Positions 24,080 through 36,639 of a DNA stretch of 64,000 nt are shown here, piece after piece. Position 1 is the stretch's first letter. Each line of letters opens with the position of its first letter. Under the pieces are notes generated by a model that saw nothing but the letters and a program-made list of their open reading frames with translations, had not been told where the DNA came from and made no database searches. The translations under genes were made by a program, and so were the position numbers. This DNA comes from Acanthacorydalis orientalis (taxonomy: Eukaryota; Arthropoda; Insecta; Megaloptera; Corydalidae), in NCBI GenBank assembly GCA_034766995.1, contig CM068314.1:31931208-31995207 (forward strand), read 5' to 3'.

Positions 24080-24370
24080 ATGTTTCGAAATTGTTCGTGA
24101 GTGTGTAGGCACATTTACGAAAAACACATAAACATGTATTTTCATAGAATGTAATATGAACATAGATTCTTCGTAACTAAGCTCGTCTTTCGCTGTATGC
24201 AAATATTTAAGCGTTGGCGTATATTCCCGGATTATCCTGATTTCTCCAGGTATTACATACGTATGAGACTGGATATGAATATTGCAAGAGATATTATTCT
24301 CAATATTCATTGTTTACTGTCTCATACTTTGACTTTAGGTACTGTCGATGAACGTATGTAATGGCGTATT
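24080..24370. other. Complex island containing a nested inverted repeat
   Basis: More complex than its surroundings, with a GGATTATCC word (homeodomain K50-type site) near 24230. Its right part is the hairpin at 24252-24362. The minus-strand frame across it has no recognisable product and is probably chance. Confidence 0.4.
24252..24362. ncRNA. Nested hairpin, possible small-RNA precursor or MITE
   Basis: Three sets of arms pair in nested order: ATTACATACGT (24252-24262) with ACGTATGTAAT (24352-24362); GTATGAGAC (24261-24269) with GTCTCATAC (24319-24327); ATGAATATTG (24275-24284) with CAATATTCAT (24301-24310). All are perfect; the outermost two overlap by two bases. The inner part has a 5-by-8 internal loop and a 16-base terminal loop, a pre-miRNA-like size. 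A 24-base insert sits on the 3' side before the outer arm. I do not recognise a known miRNA in it. A tiny MITE is the alternative. Confidence 0.35.
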
Positions 24371-24469
24371 ATTATTGTGTTTACAGACACGTTCCAAATA
24401 TATACGTTGTATTCTCTCTGCCATTCAAATATTACTATTCATCTTACATTCGTATGCGTATTATATACA

Positions 24470-24530
24470 TACATACTCTCTCTCTCTTTCTCACGCACAC
24501 GCACATGTATACATATACATACATGTTTTT
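24470..24530. repeat. Mixed (CT)n, (CA)n and (TACA)n microsatellite
   Basis: Short runs of TCTC, CACACG and ATACAT in series. The frames reading through it are not genes. Confidence 0.85.
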
Positions 24531-24725
24531 AAAGGATATCGCAAGAACATTATTCAAATTGAAATTCGAATTATTGGACGAAGTAGAACCTTCATTTAAA
24601 TAAGTATTAGAAATGAAATATAAAATCAAAAATATAATTGAAATTATATATATATATATATATGTACCATTATAATATCTAATAAGTTGAATTTACTAGA
24701 TCGTAAAATAAAAAAGTTAGAGTTA

Positions 24726-25284
24726 TTAGGCTGGTAGAAAAATTATTGCTGTTTATGACCTTTAGATTCATATACTTTTTTTTATCTAGATGTTTTAAGT
24801 TGTCCAGAACTGTTGGATGACAAATGCCTAACTTTTGTACAAGTTTTCGAATTGCTGTATGTGATTCAGATTCAACTAACACATTCAGTTGGTTGTAATG
24901 AAGTGAAGAAGGACGCCCACGACCTTCTTCACCTTCAGAGCTCTCGACTCCTGCACGTAATTTTTTGAACTACCATTTCACCATACGTTATTTAACAGTA
25001 CAGACACTAAAAATATCATTTTGTTTACGAACAGTTTCTGTTGATTCACCACCAGTTTTAACTCATATAAAATTTTCTCCTATTTGATTCTTTTTCATCG
25101 TTAATTCAATAGTACCATTTTAAATAAAATTAATAACAAAACCAAAGTCGATGTTACCAAAATACAGACAGAAAATGCACTAAAATGATATTAACATGAA
25201 TATGATGGAATGAAACTTTCATTGAAAAATTTAAAGGTAGTAGTCAGAAAACAAAAAACCACAATTATTTTCCTACCAATCTAA
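24726..25284 (-). mobile_element. mariner-derived MITE, copy A
   Basis: Ends TTAGGCTGGTAGAAAAAT (left) and, on the complement, TTAGATTGGTAGGAAAAT (right), each flanked by TA. The 559-bp interior holds the 5' UTR and N-terminal region of a mariner-type transposase on the minus strand, then jumps to the 3' end. A second element with the same plan lies at 56342-56876. Confidence 0.85.
24740..25110 (-). pseudogene. mariner transposase N-terminal domain (copy A), decayed
   Basis: Minus-strand frames preserve the paired helix-turn-helix DNA-binding region of a mariner transposase. MKKNQIGENF lies near 25100, TVRKQNDIFSV in the first helix region, then a GRPSSLHYNQLN linker and LVESESHTAIRKLVQKLGIC with HPTVLDNLKHLDKKKY in the second HTH. 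Stops break the first part. The catalytic domain is absent: the frame runs into the 3' terminal repeat directly after the second HTH. It could only bind DNA at best, and the stops make even that unlikely. Confidence 0.7.
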
Positions 25285-26240
25285 TAGTTAGATACAAAAC
25301 AAATAATATTATGGTTAAGGTTAAGTTAAAAAGTGTTTCTGTAAAATTATGTTTCTCTACCATATTTTTGAGGAAGCACTTAACCAACGATCAGAAAATG
25401 ATCAATAATAATTTATTGAATTTTATGCTTTGATTTTTTTATATATATATATATATATATATGAATGCAATGATTTATAGTTTTGATCCATACAAAAGAT
25501 CAAATACTGAAAAAAGACTTTAATATAGCTTCATAAACATTCAATTTAAATGGTAAATATATTTCATTGTTTTTCTATTTTACTATTCACTATTTTTATT
25601 ATTCAATATATGTGTATATATATATATATATATACATATATCCTTAACGCTAATGTAATTGTTAAATTCAAGAACAAGGCTGTATAATATTATTAGTAGG
25701 AAACAAAAATATCTAATTAGGTACCAAGCTTTACACATATTGATTAATATTCAAAAATATAAATCAAATAATGTAATTAAATTGTATAAACTCGACTTCA
25801 ACTCATTTTCAGATCTAAATTAATTTAATTAAATGATTTGTTCGTTATGTAAACTATCAATTGATCGTTACCATAAGGTCATAATATTATAGATCCCTTA
25901 TCAAAATGTGGCTTAAATAGTAAAAATTATATATATATATATATATATATAGAAATTACTACCTGTTAAGATTCGAAAATTAACTATTAATGAAATACGT
26001 TTAGAGTAAATGTTAAAAGTAGGTTTAAAACACATATGAACACTTAAAGTGGAAATCAGGATATTTTCAGAGAATTTTAATAAACCATTAAATTACATAA
26101 TATATGCTCTTAAATTATGTACCGTAGAAAATTTCAAATTAAAGCAATAAAAACAATTAAAAACTTATTAAAGTGGCCAGCCAAGCCAGGGTTAATTACA
26201 TGCGCCATATAATAAAGCAAATTATTTTTTTAATGTTCTC

Positions 26241-26294
<54 letters not shown>

Positions 26295-26439
26295 CTCAGA
26301 TACACATATTAATTTATTGTCCAATATACTATTGTATTATTAAGCCACTTTTAATAACATCCTATTCAATTTTTTATATCATTAGTGCTAATTATATTTT
26401 ATTGTGTTGTGATATTAGTTATTTTACTAATATAGGTTT

Positions 26440-26492
<53 letters not shown>

Positions 26493-29259
26493 TTAGAATT
26501 GTTATTTTAATAATATATTCGTTGGTTGATAACTAATTTATTTGAATTTTAAGTTAAGTAAATTATTTTTCTTTAATAGCGCAACAAATTGAGTTATTAA
26601 ATGTGTTCATATTAGTAAATACTTAAATTAAAAATATTTTAATAATTAAAAATATATTTTTGTCAAAAACATACATTAAGACTTTTTTAAATAAATATAT
26701 TGTTCTTGCTAATTAGATTAAATGTCGTTCTGTCATAAATACTAGCAAATAAATTATGTTTCCCCTATTTTGAAGAATAAAATATTTTATATATTTTAAT
26801 ATTTTACTAAGAAATATATTCTTTGTACTAGAGTGAATTAAATTCGTGCTCTTTTAACTTTTTTAAAATATAAACCAATATAACTTTTTAATCTTATAAT
26901 TTATTGTCAAAGAAGTAGTTCTATGTTTAATGGAGAAATGAACAGCTGCTTGGAATAAAGATCGTTTTAATTGTCAGTATGTTTGTGACGTTTTTCAACT
27001 ATAAGCTGTAAATCTGATTAAAGTTTGTGATTCAGGGAAATATATGCTTAAGTGTAGTCATTTTGATTTTTTTAGACATACATTCATATTTTTTGATGTA
27101 GAATTTATTTTTTATATTTAACGTCGTCTTTTATTGAAAAAATCTTACAAAAAATGTTCAACAATTTGCATTGTTCCACTAAAATCTAAATAAATATATA
27201 ACTGCAAAACGATTTTTATTTATAGATGTATCTTTTCTGTATGAACAATAATGTATAGAAAAATTACTTATATTAAATGTGAAATGCAAAGTATAACGAT
27301 TCTTTTTTTAATCGATTCGGGAAAGTGTTGTAGAACTAAGAACATTAATTTTATCCTTTTAACTTTTTATAATTGTACTCTTATATTCTAAAAAATACAT
27401 TTTGTAATTTTTAGTTTATTTTCTCGTTTGATTCTTTTTATGGAGTTTATATTTACATTTCTATTTCAAAAATGCTTTATTTGTAGATCTTATTTTTTAG
27501 TTTTTTGTAATGTAGTTTCATAGTCAACATAAAGTTTATGTTCATAGATTTTTTAATTTTTATACAAAACTTTCTTCTCGATTGATATTAATTTTATGTT
27601 CTTGTTATGCATTATTTACCAAATAATCCGCTCACCTTCTGTAATAGTGGAACAATTAAACAAGCAAGTTTTAAGTTACTCCAGATTTAGAATTTGACTC
27701 AAAAAAAATGTAGGATTATAAATTAAAATCAAAAATATTGTACGTATTGTGATTTTTCTCAGTGATGCCATTTTTTCCAAAATATAAAGCAGATTTACCC
27801 AATTTTGAAAGTTTTGATAGGAATTATGAGAAAAACTTCCGGCTAAGATAGATTAACAAGTAAAAAATTATAATTTTTGAGTTTATGATGATAATGAATC
27901 TGATGAAATTAATAAATTATTTATAAAGTTTTAATATAAAATTAATAATTAATTAATAATTTTTTTTATATAAAACCTAAAGTATTAAACATATTATTGT
28001 TTTTATAAATTAAAAAAATAGTTATCTAATGTTTTAGATTTATAAAAAAATATTTGCTTTTTCAAAAAAAAAATTCATTCAGGATTATTTCATATATCAT
28101 ACTAATGAGTACAAAACATACAATGAGAATTAAATTCTATAAATGAATTTATTTAAGAAAAATTAACATTTATTTGGGTACAAACCTAGTAATATATTGC
28201 TCTTTAATGTAAATAGTAATTATGATAATAATAAGTAAAGAAAACTTTATTAACAAAAATCTCAGACTGATATGGATGTTTTTAAATTCCTACAGCTAAT
28301 TTTTAATGTGTGTATATACTCGTATTATATAGAAACGAAAGGTGCTTCGATACAATGAAAGTTTTCCATACAATAAACGCCCTGTTCTTTAATGTATTTC
28401 AGTTGCTTTACAGCTGCTTACAGAATGTTCTATTGGAATGTGTTAGTAATTAATAAGTTCTCAATGTAGTGTTTGTCATGAAATTCATTAAATTCAGTTC
28501 AAAATACTAATAAATACGAGAATTGAAAACAATTAAAAGTTATGTAAGTGACCTTACCTTTTCATATTTCCTTGTCTAGTAAAAAACATCTTTCCTTAAT
28601 CTTGATATCTTTTAAACTATGACAAAATATTTGATTAATGTACACATAAAAATAAGACAAATTAATATACACAAAGATTAAATTGTGTTTCCTCAATTAA
28701 ATCCTGAAAGTTTACATTTTAAATATAAATGGAGTTGATGAAACTCAATTATTATATCTAATGAGAATATAAAATATAACATCTTTATTGTATATTAATA
28801 AAAAATACTTGTAAATTTAATAAAATGTCAATTATTTAAAAGTATTTTTTTGATTATTATTCACATTTTCTTTGAAAGGTATTTATTATTGTTATTTCAA
28901 AGAATTTGGAATCGCTGTTATAATACTATTATTAATTCTTTCGGAATTTAATTAAAAAAATGATTATTTTCAAATTTCAATAAAAAATATCAATTATTTG
29001 ATTATCGTTAATTTGATATTCGTAATAAATTACATAAAAAAATCTACTTCCTGAATTAAAATATGAAAACTATTCTAACAAATACTATATTGTGTTCACT
29101 GAACGACGGAGCACAAAATTGAAAAATAAAGTGATTGATGCCCACATAAAATGACTTGACTAGTGAACGGACATTCATTGTTGTGTGAATAAAATGAAAC
29201 TTCATGAATATATCTTTGCTCCATGCATACGTATATTTTGATACATGCAATGAACTTTT
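25285..29259. other. AT desert with (TA)n tracts
   Basis: About 4 kb of very AT-rich sequence. TA microsatellites lie at 25439-25462, 25609-25640, 25928-25951, 26244-26289 and 26441-26490 (the last preceded by CACACA). No gene, TIR or island is evident. Confidence 0.75.
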
Positions 29260-29350
29260 TCAATGTCAAGAATCGGTATCGTCTGAGAGTTCCTTGTTCC
29301 CGGCCGTCGTCTTCCAATTCAATTGCGTCGATTTTCCCTGTTGACGGCCT
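29260..29350. other. Very small GC-rich patch with open minus frame
   Basis: About 80 bases are close to half G+C in an AT desert. On the minus strand they read KIDAIELEDDGREQG then TLRRYRFLTL, which looks like coding sequence in amino acid mix, but no start, strong acceptor or donor frames it. It could be an exon relic, a retrocopy scrap or a short conserved element. Confidence 0.3.
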
Positions 29351-29474
29351 CACTTGATTTTTTCCACAAATAAATATACGTTTTCATTTTATTTGATTGA
29401 CGTTAAGTTTTTCAAATTCCATACAGATTTTTCAATTTTTTTTATCGAGTAATATACAGTGTTCATATGGTTGT

Positions 29475-29508
29475 CACCGGTTTACTAAATGGAAATAAAA
29501 ACCGGTTT
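29475..29508. promoter_or_regulatory. Paired ACCGGTTTA sites (Grainyhead-like)
   Basis: The 9-mer ACCGGTTTA occurs twice in direct orientation within about 34 bases, the second inside the palindrome AAACCGGTTT. The Grainyhead consensus is close to AACCGGTT. Functional relevance is unproven. Confidence 0.3.
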
Positions 29509-29605
29509 ATTTTTGAATAAAATATATTAACATTTTATTCAAAGAAAAAGAAAGTAAATATATTTTATATGAAACTCTTATTTTTACAGATATCAATAAG
29601 TGAAA

Positions 29606-29608
<3 letters not shown>

Positions 29609-29662
<54 letters not shown>

Positions 29663-29665
29663 CAC
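29609..29665. repeat. (TA)n microsatellite
   Basis: TA tract ending in a TGTATA and CACACA junction. The 540 bases after it are AT-rich without features. Confidence 0.9.
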
Positions 29666-30209
29666 ATTGTTTGAAATATAACACGAATATATTTTGTTAT
29701 GTATGAAAATAAATTCATTTTTTTTTATAAGATTACAAATTTTGTTTATTTGTAATTATTAAGGAATGTATAATTATATTTTTAAGAGTATCATAACTTA
29801 TTCAGTTATATTAACATGAATATGCGCTTGATTTTAATAACGTATTTTCGGCATGTAATCATTTAAATCCAATGAAAATTTCGTCGGATTCTAAAATAAA
29901 TATAATTACTAAATCTTATGTTTGTGTTAACGCATACGTTTTCAGAAGATTATACTGAATGATGTATTGTGTTTCGTTAATTTCGGTTTTGTTAAACTAA
30001 GTGATTGTCACGATATTTACATTTCTCGGCCGAATTTATTAGCATAATTCTTACTAAATAAATAGTTTTAAACATCATTTTTATACATATACAACGTTTT
30101 GTATTGATTTAGTTTTAATTCTACAGTTAATACATATTAATTAATTTGTAAAAGAATCAATCTAATGCTAAATTTTTGCATATGTTATTTTGTTTTTTTT
30201 TCTCTAGTG

Positions 30210-31086
30210 AAGTGATTCCAAATATGCGAAACTCGGGTCGTATGCGGACCGGAAGTTGATTTTATTAAAATAATAAAATGAAATTTAAAAAAATATAAAA
30301 TACAATTTTAAACATTGTATATTATAGAAGCATATTGTAAGGAATACCGTTTTATGATCAATTTCGATTTAGTTCATTTTCCTACTTGCAATAATTATCA
30401 AAAATTATATTACGGTTGTGATTTTAGAAAATATGCTTCAAATATTCAAGAAATATTATTTGAATTTGAAAACCGATTTGAACGATTCAAGGTGTGTGAA
30501 AATAATTTTTACTATTTAGTGCTCCATTTTAACACATGAGAAGCAAAAATAACATCCAAATAGAGTTGATTGAAATTCAGTGCAATACGGTGCTAAAAGT
30601 AGAGTATAATGAAGTTGGTGTTCCAGATTTTTATTTATACTTGTCAGAACATTTTATTAAAATGCTTCTGTTTGCAGCAAGAATCTTGGTGTTGTTTCGT
30701 TGGTAGTACATACTTATGTGAACAATTATTTTCCCTTTTAAAGACTAATAAGAGTTCACACATGTCAAAATTGACAAACTAACATTTAATATCTCTAGTA
30801 AAAATATCATTATCATAAAAAATTACACCCGATTTGGATAAAATAGTTTCCGCCAAAAGATGTCAAGTTTCCAGTAAAACATATTATTCTTTTTTTTAAT
30901 TTCTCTAATTTAAAATTTTGTTAAAGAAAAAATAAATGTAAAATTTAAGTGAGCTATTTTCGAACATAAATAGAAGACTTTTTTCGCTTGCTATATTTTT
31001 TTGGGTTACTTTTTTATAAGCGGCCCGCAGATTCTCTTAAACTGAATTTGGTGGCCCGTGTTCATATATGAGTTTGCCACCATATG
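30210..31086 (+). mobile_element. hAT transposon relic (ZBED5/GTF2IRD2-like transposase)
   Basis: An 877-bp element flanked by near-identical 8-bp duplications, CTCTAGTG at 30202-30209 and CTCTAGTA at 31087-31094. The ends are related (AGTGATTCCAAATATG on the left, complement of the right end CATATGGTGGCAAAC) and both carry a CGGGYC word further in. The interior is a 5'-truncated hAT transposase on the plus strand, so the element is internally deleted. Confidence 0.75.
30315..30885 (+). pseudogene. hAT transposase C-terminal part, inactivated
   Basis: The first frame (to 30537) reads LVHFPTCNNYQKL and NIQEILFEFENRFERFKV, matching the segment before the dimerisation domain in transposases of the ZBED5/GTF2IRD2 type. 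Shifted frames then give QMELIEIQCNT-like and VPDFYLYLSEHF segments. From 30702 the dimerisation signature GSTYLCEQLFSLLKTNKS is intact, followed by SKLTN, a TAA stop, HLISLVKIS, another stop, and ITPDLDKIVSAKRCQVSS. Two stops and several frameshifts show it is dead. The N-terminal BED finger and first catalytic residues are missing. Confidence 0.75.
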
Positions 31087-31091
31087 CTCTA

Positions 31092-31135
31092 GTATATATA
31101 TATATATATATATGTGTGTATATATATATGTATTA
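31092..31135. repeat. (TA)n microsatellite
   Basis: TA tract with TGTGTG interruption, immediately beside the hAT relic. Confidence 0.9.
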
Positions 31136-31419
31136 TATGTGTTTGTTTTTCAAAAATATAGGTTTCGCTTGCCTGCGTGTGTATTCTTACAGAGTCATAA
31201 TGTTCAAAATAGGATGCCATTAGCATTGTTTTTGAACAATGTTGTTTTTGTACAATGCTGCTTTTCGAGAAAAAAATGCGCAATTATCTTTATAAATAAA
31301 AACCAATTTAAAAAGTCACAATGAAAATAAAAATATATAGCGTGCAATTATTGCCGCTATAAGAAACCCCTATAAAATATAATGCCGCTAGCAATTTATT
31401 CAAATTGTCAAATGAGACT

Positions 31420-31690
31420 GTGATTGTTCGTGGGCAGACAATGCACCGCATGTTCTAGTCTAAGTGACACGACGACAGACTGTGACGGTTCCGTACGAAA
31501 ATGAATTGACATCGAAGCGAGACAGTGCATTCTAAGACGTTAAATTGTGGTCCAGCATGGTCTTGGACATACGCACTACGGCAGGCTTGTGTACGCTCGG
31601 CAGAACAGCTGTCGAGCTGGGCAGGTGAAAAATTTACCTTTTGGACATCGAAATTAGATAGAACACTATTCGCTACAATTTGTTCCTTGA
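31420..31690. other. GC-richer island, open on both strands
   Basis: Near half G+C for about 250 bases, with ACAGCTG (a proneural-type E-box) near 31606 and short open frames on both strands that match nothing I know. Openness on both strands follows from low stop-codon density in GC-richer DNA. Candidate conserved non-coding element or first exon of an unknown transcript. Confidence 0.35.
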
Positions 31691-31735
31691 TCATCTATTT
31701 TATTTTTCTTATACAACATACATACATAAATACAG

Positions 31736-31771
<36 letters not shown>

Positions 31772-31820
31772 CATATATATTTATATATATATATATATAA
31801 ATATATGTATACATACATAT
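31736..31820. repeat. (TA)n microsatellite
   Basis: TA tracts separated by short ATCAT and TTTA steps. Confidence 0.9.
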
Positions 31821-32606
31821 CATAATATAAAAACATTTACATTCTACAATTATATTATTATCAGACCGTAATACTTAAATAAGAGATATACATTTTTATA
31901 AAAGTTATTCCAATTTAATTAAAATTTGAATTTCCAACCAAATAAATTATATTTTTATTCAACTTTATTTTTATTCAATTGAAGAAATTGTAGGTGAAGG
32001 TCATTAGCTGTTTGTTAATTGATTATTAACTCAGTTAATATTTGCTGATGAGCTAATTATTAACTCATATAATAAGATATTGAATTTCATATTCAACTTT
32101 GTAGCAAATATTATTACTCATTTACAAACAAGTGTAATGTTAATTTAAAAACACCAAAAAATTTTAAGAACCAACACCTAGTACGCACCCGTTCTAACAA
32201 TTTTAAGCTCATAAATAAGTAGAGATTTTGTTATAAGTCGTATGAAACAAACATTAAATAATATTTAAAGGCAGGTATATAAAAAAGGTTTTATTAAAAT
32301 ACTTGATATAAACTTTCTCAAATACTTTTTATTAAAATAAAAATAATATACTTGTACGCATTTTTGCATAAAAAGTAATATTAACTGAGAGTGTACTAGT
32401 TTTGGTATGTGTTTTATGAACAGATCTAAAAAGGGTACACAAGATTTATGGTTCGATTATCGTTTTTGTTAAATTATACAATCAATAAAATTGATGTTGA
32501 CTTATGAAGTTTCGTAATTGGCCGAATGTTTTCAGCAATATTGCGGGAAACATTTCAAAAAAGTTTCACACACCTGGTACATTTTATTGCTTTATATTGT
32601 ACATGA

Positions 32607-32662
<56 letters not shown>

Positions 32663-32667
32663 CTGTG

Positions 32668-32716
<49 letters not shown>

Positions 32717-33301
32717 CAATTTTCAAATTAGAAAGCAAAACTTAGTCAGTAAATTGACTAGCCTAATTAATAACGGATGTTTTAATTAAATATTTAAAAA
32801 AAATGTATTGTATCCACTATTTATTATATATTTTTTTAAACTGCATAGCTAAAAGATAAATTTGATTCTGTGTCTTTCATCAAAATAATATATTATTTAA
32901 ATATTTTTTACTATGAATAAGTATTTATTGTTTAATTAACTTGAAAAAGAACTAACTTTAAAAAATAAATACTTTTAATAGGTAATATTTTTTCTCATAA
33001 ATATGTTATTTAAGCATTAAATCGATTATTTATGTACAAATTATATTCATATTGAATGTAAATAACTTATAACTGCTTGAACTATTTTTCATAAATTTAT
33101 TTTATTAAAAAACAATTCAGTCAGTTTAGATTTCTTATAATTATAATAATCATAGTATAAATTAAAAGTGAATTCATTCTAATTTCAATATAATTGAAAT
33201 ATAAAATGCAAAATATGATATGAGATAATTTTGAACAAGAATTAAACTTTTTCTCCTCTGTGTCGTAAAATTATAAAGATGTTAACTGAAGTATTAAAAT
33301 T

Positions 33302-33377
<76 letters not shown>

Positions 33378-35799
33378 AAATTAATCAATATGTGCATAGT
33401 TTATTTTTCGCAGTGTCGTGTTAATGGGGTTAATGTAAGTTATAAACTTCACTAGACAAAAATCTTCTAAAGTTCTCTGCGATATAAAATAACAAGAGTA
33501 GGAACATAAGTTTTTTAATTATATAGTAACATAGGACGTGTAATCATTTAGTTCTTTTTTACAAATGTTTTTAAACTACGAGCACTTTTAAATTAATATT
33601 TCTTCTCAGTAATGAAAAATAAGAAATTATAATTAAAGTACTTTTAAATAAATACGTTCATGGAAAGAATACTAATAAATGAATAAAAGATAAAAAAATA
33701 TTTTTTGCAAGTAAAATGTGAGGTGCATAGAGTTTCATGAAGATATTTTTTATTATTTGAGATTCTTTGTTGTTAATGTATCATAATAATAAATATTTTA
33801 ACTTTTCATGGTTGTTAATTTTTAGAAATTATAAAAGTTATAGTTTATGATCATGCAACTAGATACAGAATTTTATAATTGCAAATGATTTTTGCAGCGT
33901 TATATAAGTTTCAATCAGTTGTTTTATCTTAAAATGTAGAAAATCTATTAATGAATTATATGCAATACAGTATAGATAGATGTAATAAATTATATCTATA
34001 AATATAGCTTTGTCACTGTGACTATTTTAACTTTTATAAATGAATATTTAACATTTAAGGGATTTTTTCTCATCTCTCATGCAAATTTCATTCACTACAG
34101 ATTTTTCTGTACGTGTTAGAATTTGGAGAATGATCTGTTGTCATATAAATGTCCATAAAATAATCGATAATTAATCATTAAATATTTCAATCATAAAAAA
34201 ACATTTTGGCATGGGAGAAGTGTAAGTTAATTGTAAAAATCTTACAGAATAATTATTATAGATTATTATTTAATTCAATTTTTGATGTATTCAGCTTTTT
34301 TTATTTATTAGAATTTTTAATTAAGATCATTTTTCTTTTTTGTTTGTGTCGCTTTTTCAAATAAATATACCATGATTTCAAATTAGATTCCGTCATTATT
34401 TATTTCTTATTTATTTATTTATTTTCTTTAAAAAAAGTTTTGTAATTTTCACGACTTTCAATTTTGATCTTATGACATATCTTTTTTTATCAATTAAGAT
34501 ATTAGTGTTAATTTAATAAAAAATGTAGAAAATGAAAAAGAATGGTAAAATGAATTGTTTATAAAAGATTTTTATAAATGAAATAAAAGATATTTTTTTT
34601 AAAAAAAAAAAATTATATATGAATTTTCAGTTTATTATGTGAAATTGGTAGATCATTTAATATATGCTAAAATAATGTATAAATCATTTAATGGCTTGAT
34701 TAGAACATTTATTAAACAAGTAAAAACGGTCCTTCTATTTTTTGATAATTTCTTCAAAATCACATTTATGAATTATGTATTTATAAATCAACATCAAAAA
34801 TTCGTATAATAAAACACATACATTATTTACATAAGAAAATTTACTCCCTATTCAGTATTCTATCATTTTGAAATATATTTTCACAAAATATGTTCTAAAT
34901 GTTCTTATACTTCTCTCTGTTTTTAATTTTGATGAATTACAAAAAAGTATGTTTATTTAGAAAACAATATTCGATTTATAATAAATATGAATCTTATATT
35001 AAGAAATAAAAAATACCGATTAGAGTAATATTCGTTATATGTGAAAATAGAAAATTTTAAATTACAATCCATTGTCAGTAAACATGTACGAATATTTTTT
35101 GAAATTGTAGTGGATATTTTTTATTATTTTTAGTTGAATTATAGTCCAATTAATAGTTAAGAATAAGATTGCAATATTTATTAAAAAATAAATTGAAAAT
35201 GAGAAAATAAGAACAACTAAATTATTAGGTTATTTTGCTATTTTATATGCTCCTGAAATGTTCGTAAAGGCGCTAATTGTCGATTATTTATTATTAAAAA
35301 AATAAAACGTTATCAAATAAAGATTTGCACATAGGCATTTCTATATAATATCAGTGTATACATTATAATTTTCCGTATATTATAATTTATCAGAGTGTTT
35401 AATATGTATGGGTATTTTAAACTATAAATAAATTGGAAGAATTTTTTTCCAGATAAATGGTTATCTGCAAAGTTGTAGTTTGGATTTTAGAATTGTGATT
35501 ATAAAGTAAGAACTATAATTGGCTGTTCAAGCCGCATTGAAAAAAAATACTTGAATGAATGAATTTAGAATTAAAATTTGTTCATGTATGATCATTTTTT
35601 TAAATGATATATTTTTTTAAATGAAATATCTTTTCTAATGAAAAAGTAAAAAATAATTTTAGAATAGAAGAGTGTACGCTTTTACTAAAATCGTTAGAAT
35701 TTGCATCAAATCGATCGAAATTTGTTTTCATATATATCAAATATGTAACTGATATGGATTATTAAAATATTATAAAATATTTTCTGTACTAGACGCTGA
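31821..35799. other. AT desert with microsatellites
   Basis: Almost 4 kb of AT-rich sequence. A compound TA/TG tract lies at 32609-32714, a (TC)n followed by (TA)n at 33302-33375, and TTTA repeats near 34404-34425. No gene recognised. Confidence 0.75.
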
Positions 35800-36100
35800 A
35801 TCATCTAAATTTGTAGTCGTTTATTATTGTAAATGTTGTCGTTTCGTATGAACGCACTTGTTTACTCGGTCTCGGCTGCTCAGTCGTTCACAGCACGATT
35901 CTCAGACGGAAATATAAATTTAATAAAGATTTATATAAAGAGTCCGGTTTTATAAGGAAAACAGGACATGACGATAAACATGAAGTGAGATGTGATATTT
36001 ACGAAATGAAATTTTCTCTTGTACATAGGAAATTTATAATGGTCGTGATTGATGGTTTGGTATTAACAACCACATCAAACGCAACAACCATCAGAAATCT
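35800..36100. other. GC-richer non-coding island
   Basis: CpG-bearing words such as GGTCTCGGCTGCTCAG near 35868 and CACAGCACGATTCTCAGACG near 35890. It lies 2.3 kb upstream of the candidate promoter. No open frame. Confidence 0.35.
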
Positions 36101-36161
36101 TTTACCATGCTAAATTCAAATATAAACTGTTAATTGCATTATGTAAAGAACAAAAATCATA

Positions 36162-36305
<144 letters not shown>

Positions 36306-36639
36306 GAAAAGAGAGAAAATATAAATCTTTTCAATAGCAAAAAAAAAAATCTTTGCCTTCATATAATATTATTATGAATAAGTAGAAATATAAGTATGAT
36401 AAAAGATGCACATGTGTACTAGTTAATGCCAAATTCAAATGTAATGTGTTGTTTAAAATATGTCTGAAAGTTTTATTATATTATTACATTTTTCTACAAT
36501 ATATATTCTTAAATTCGTTTGTGAAATTTTTACACTGTTATCTAAATAAATTAAGTCTTGTAAAATCTGTAAAAGAAATCATTCTAAAACAACTAATTTA
36601 CTTACAATCATTTCCTGACATACGCATCAGAAATAAGAC

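Noticed and set aside
24726..25284. Considered whether the retained HTH frame encodes a functional repressor today
   Set aside because: Stops interrupt the first HTH in this copy and more so in copy B.
31455..31770. Overlapping frames on both strands in the 31.5-kb island
   Set aside because: The plus frame runs on into a TA tract and neither product is recognisable; reported only as an island.
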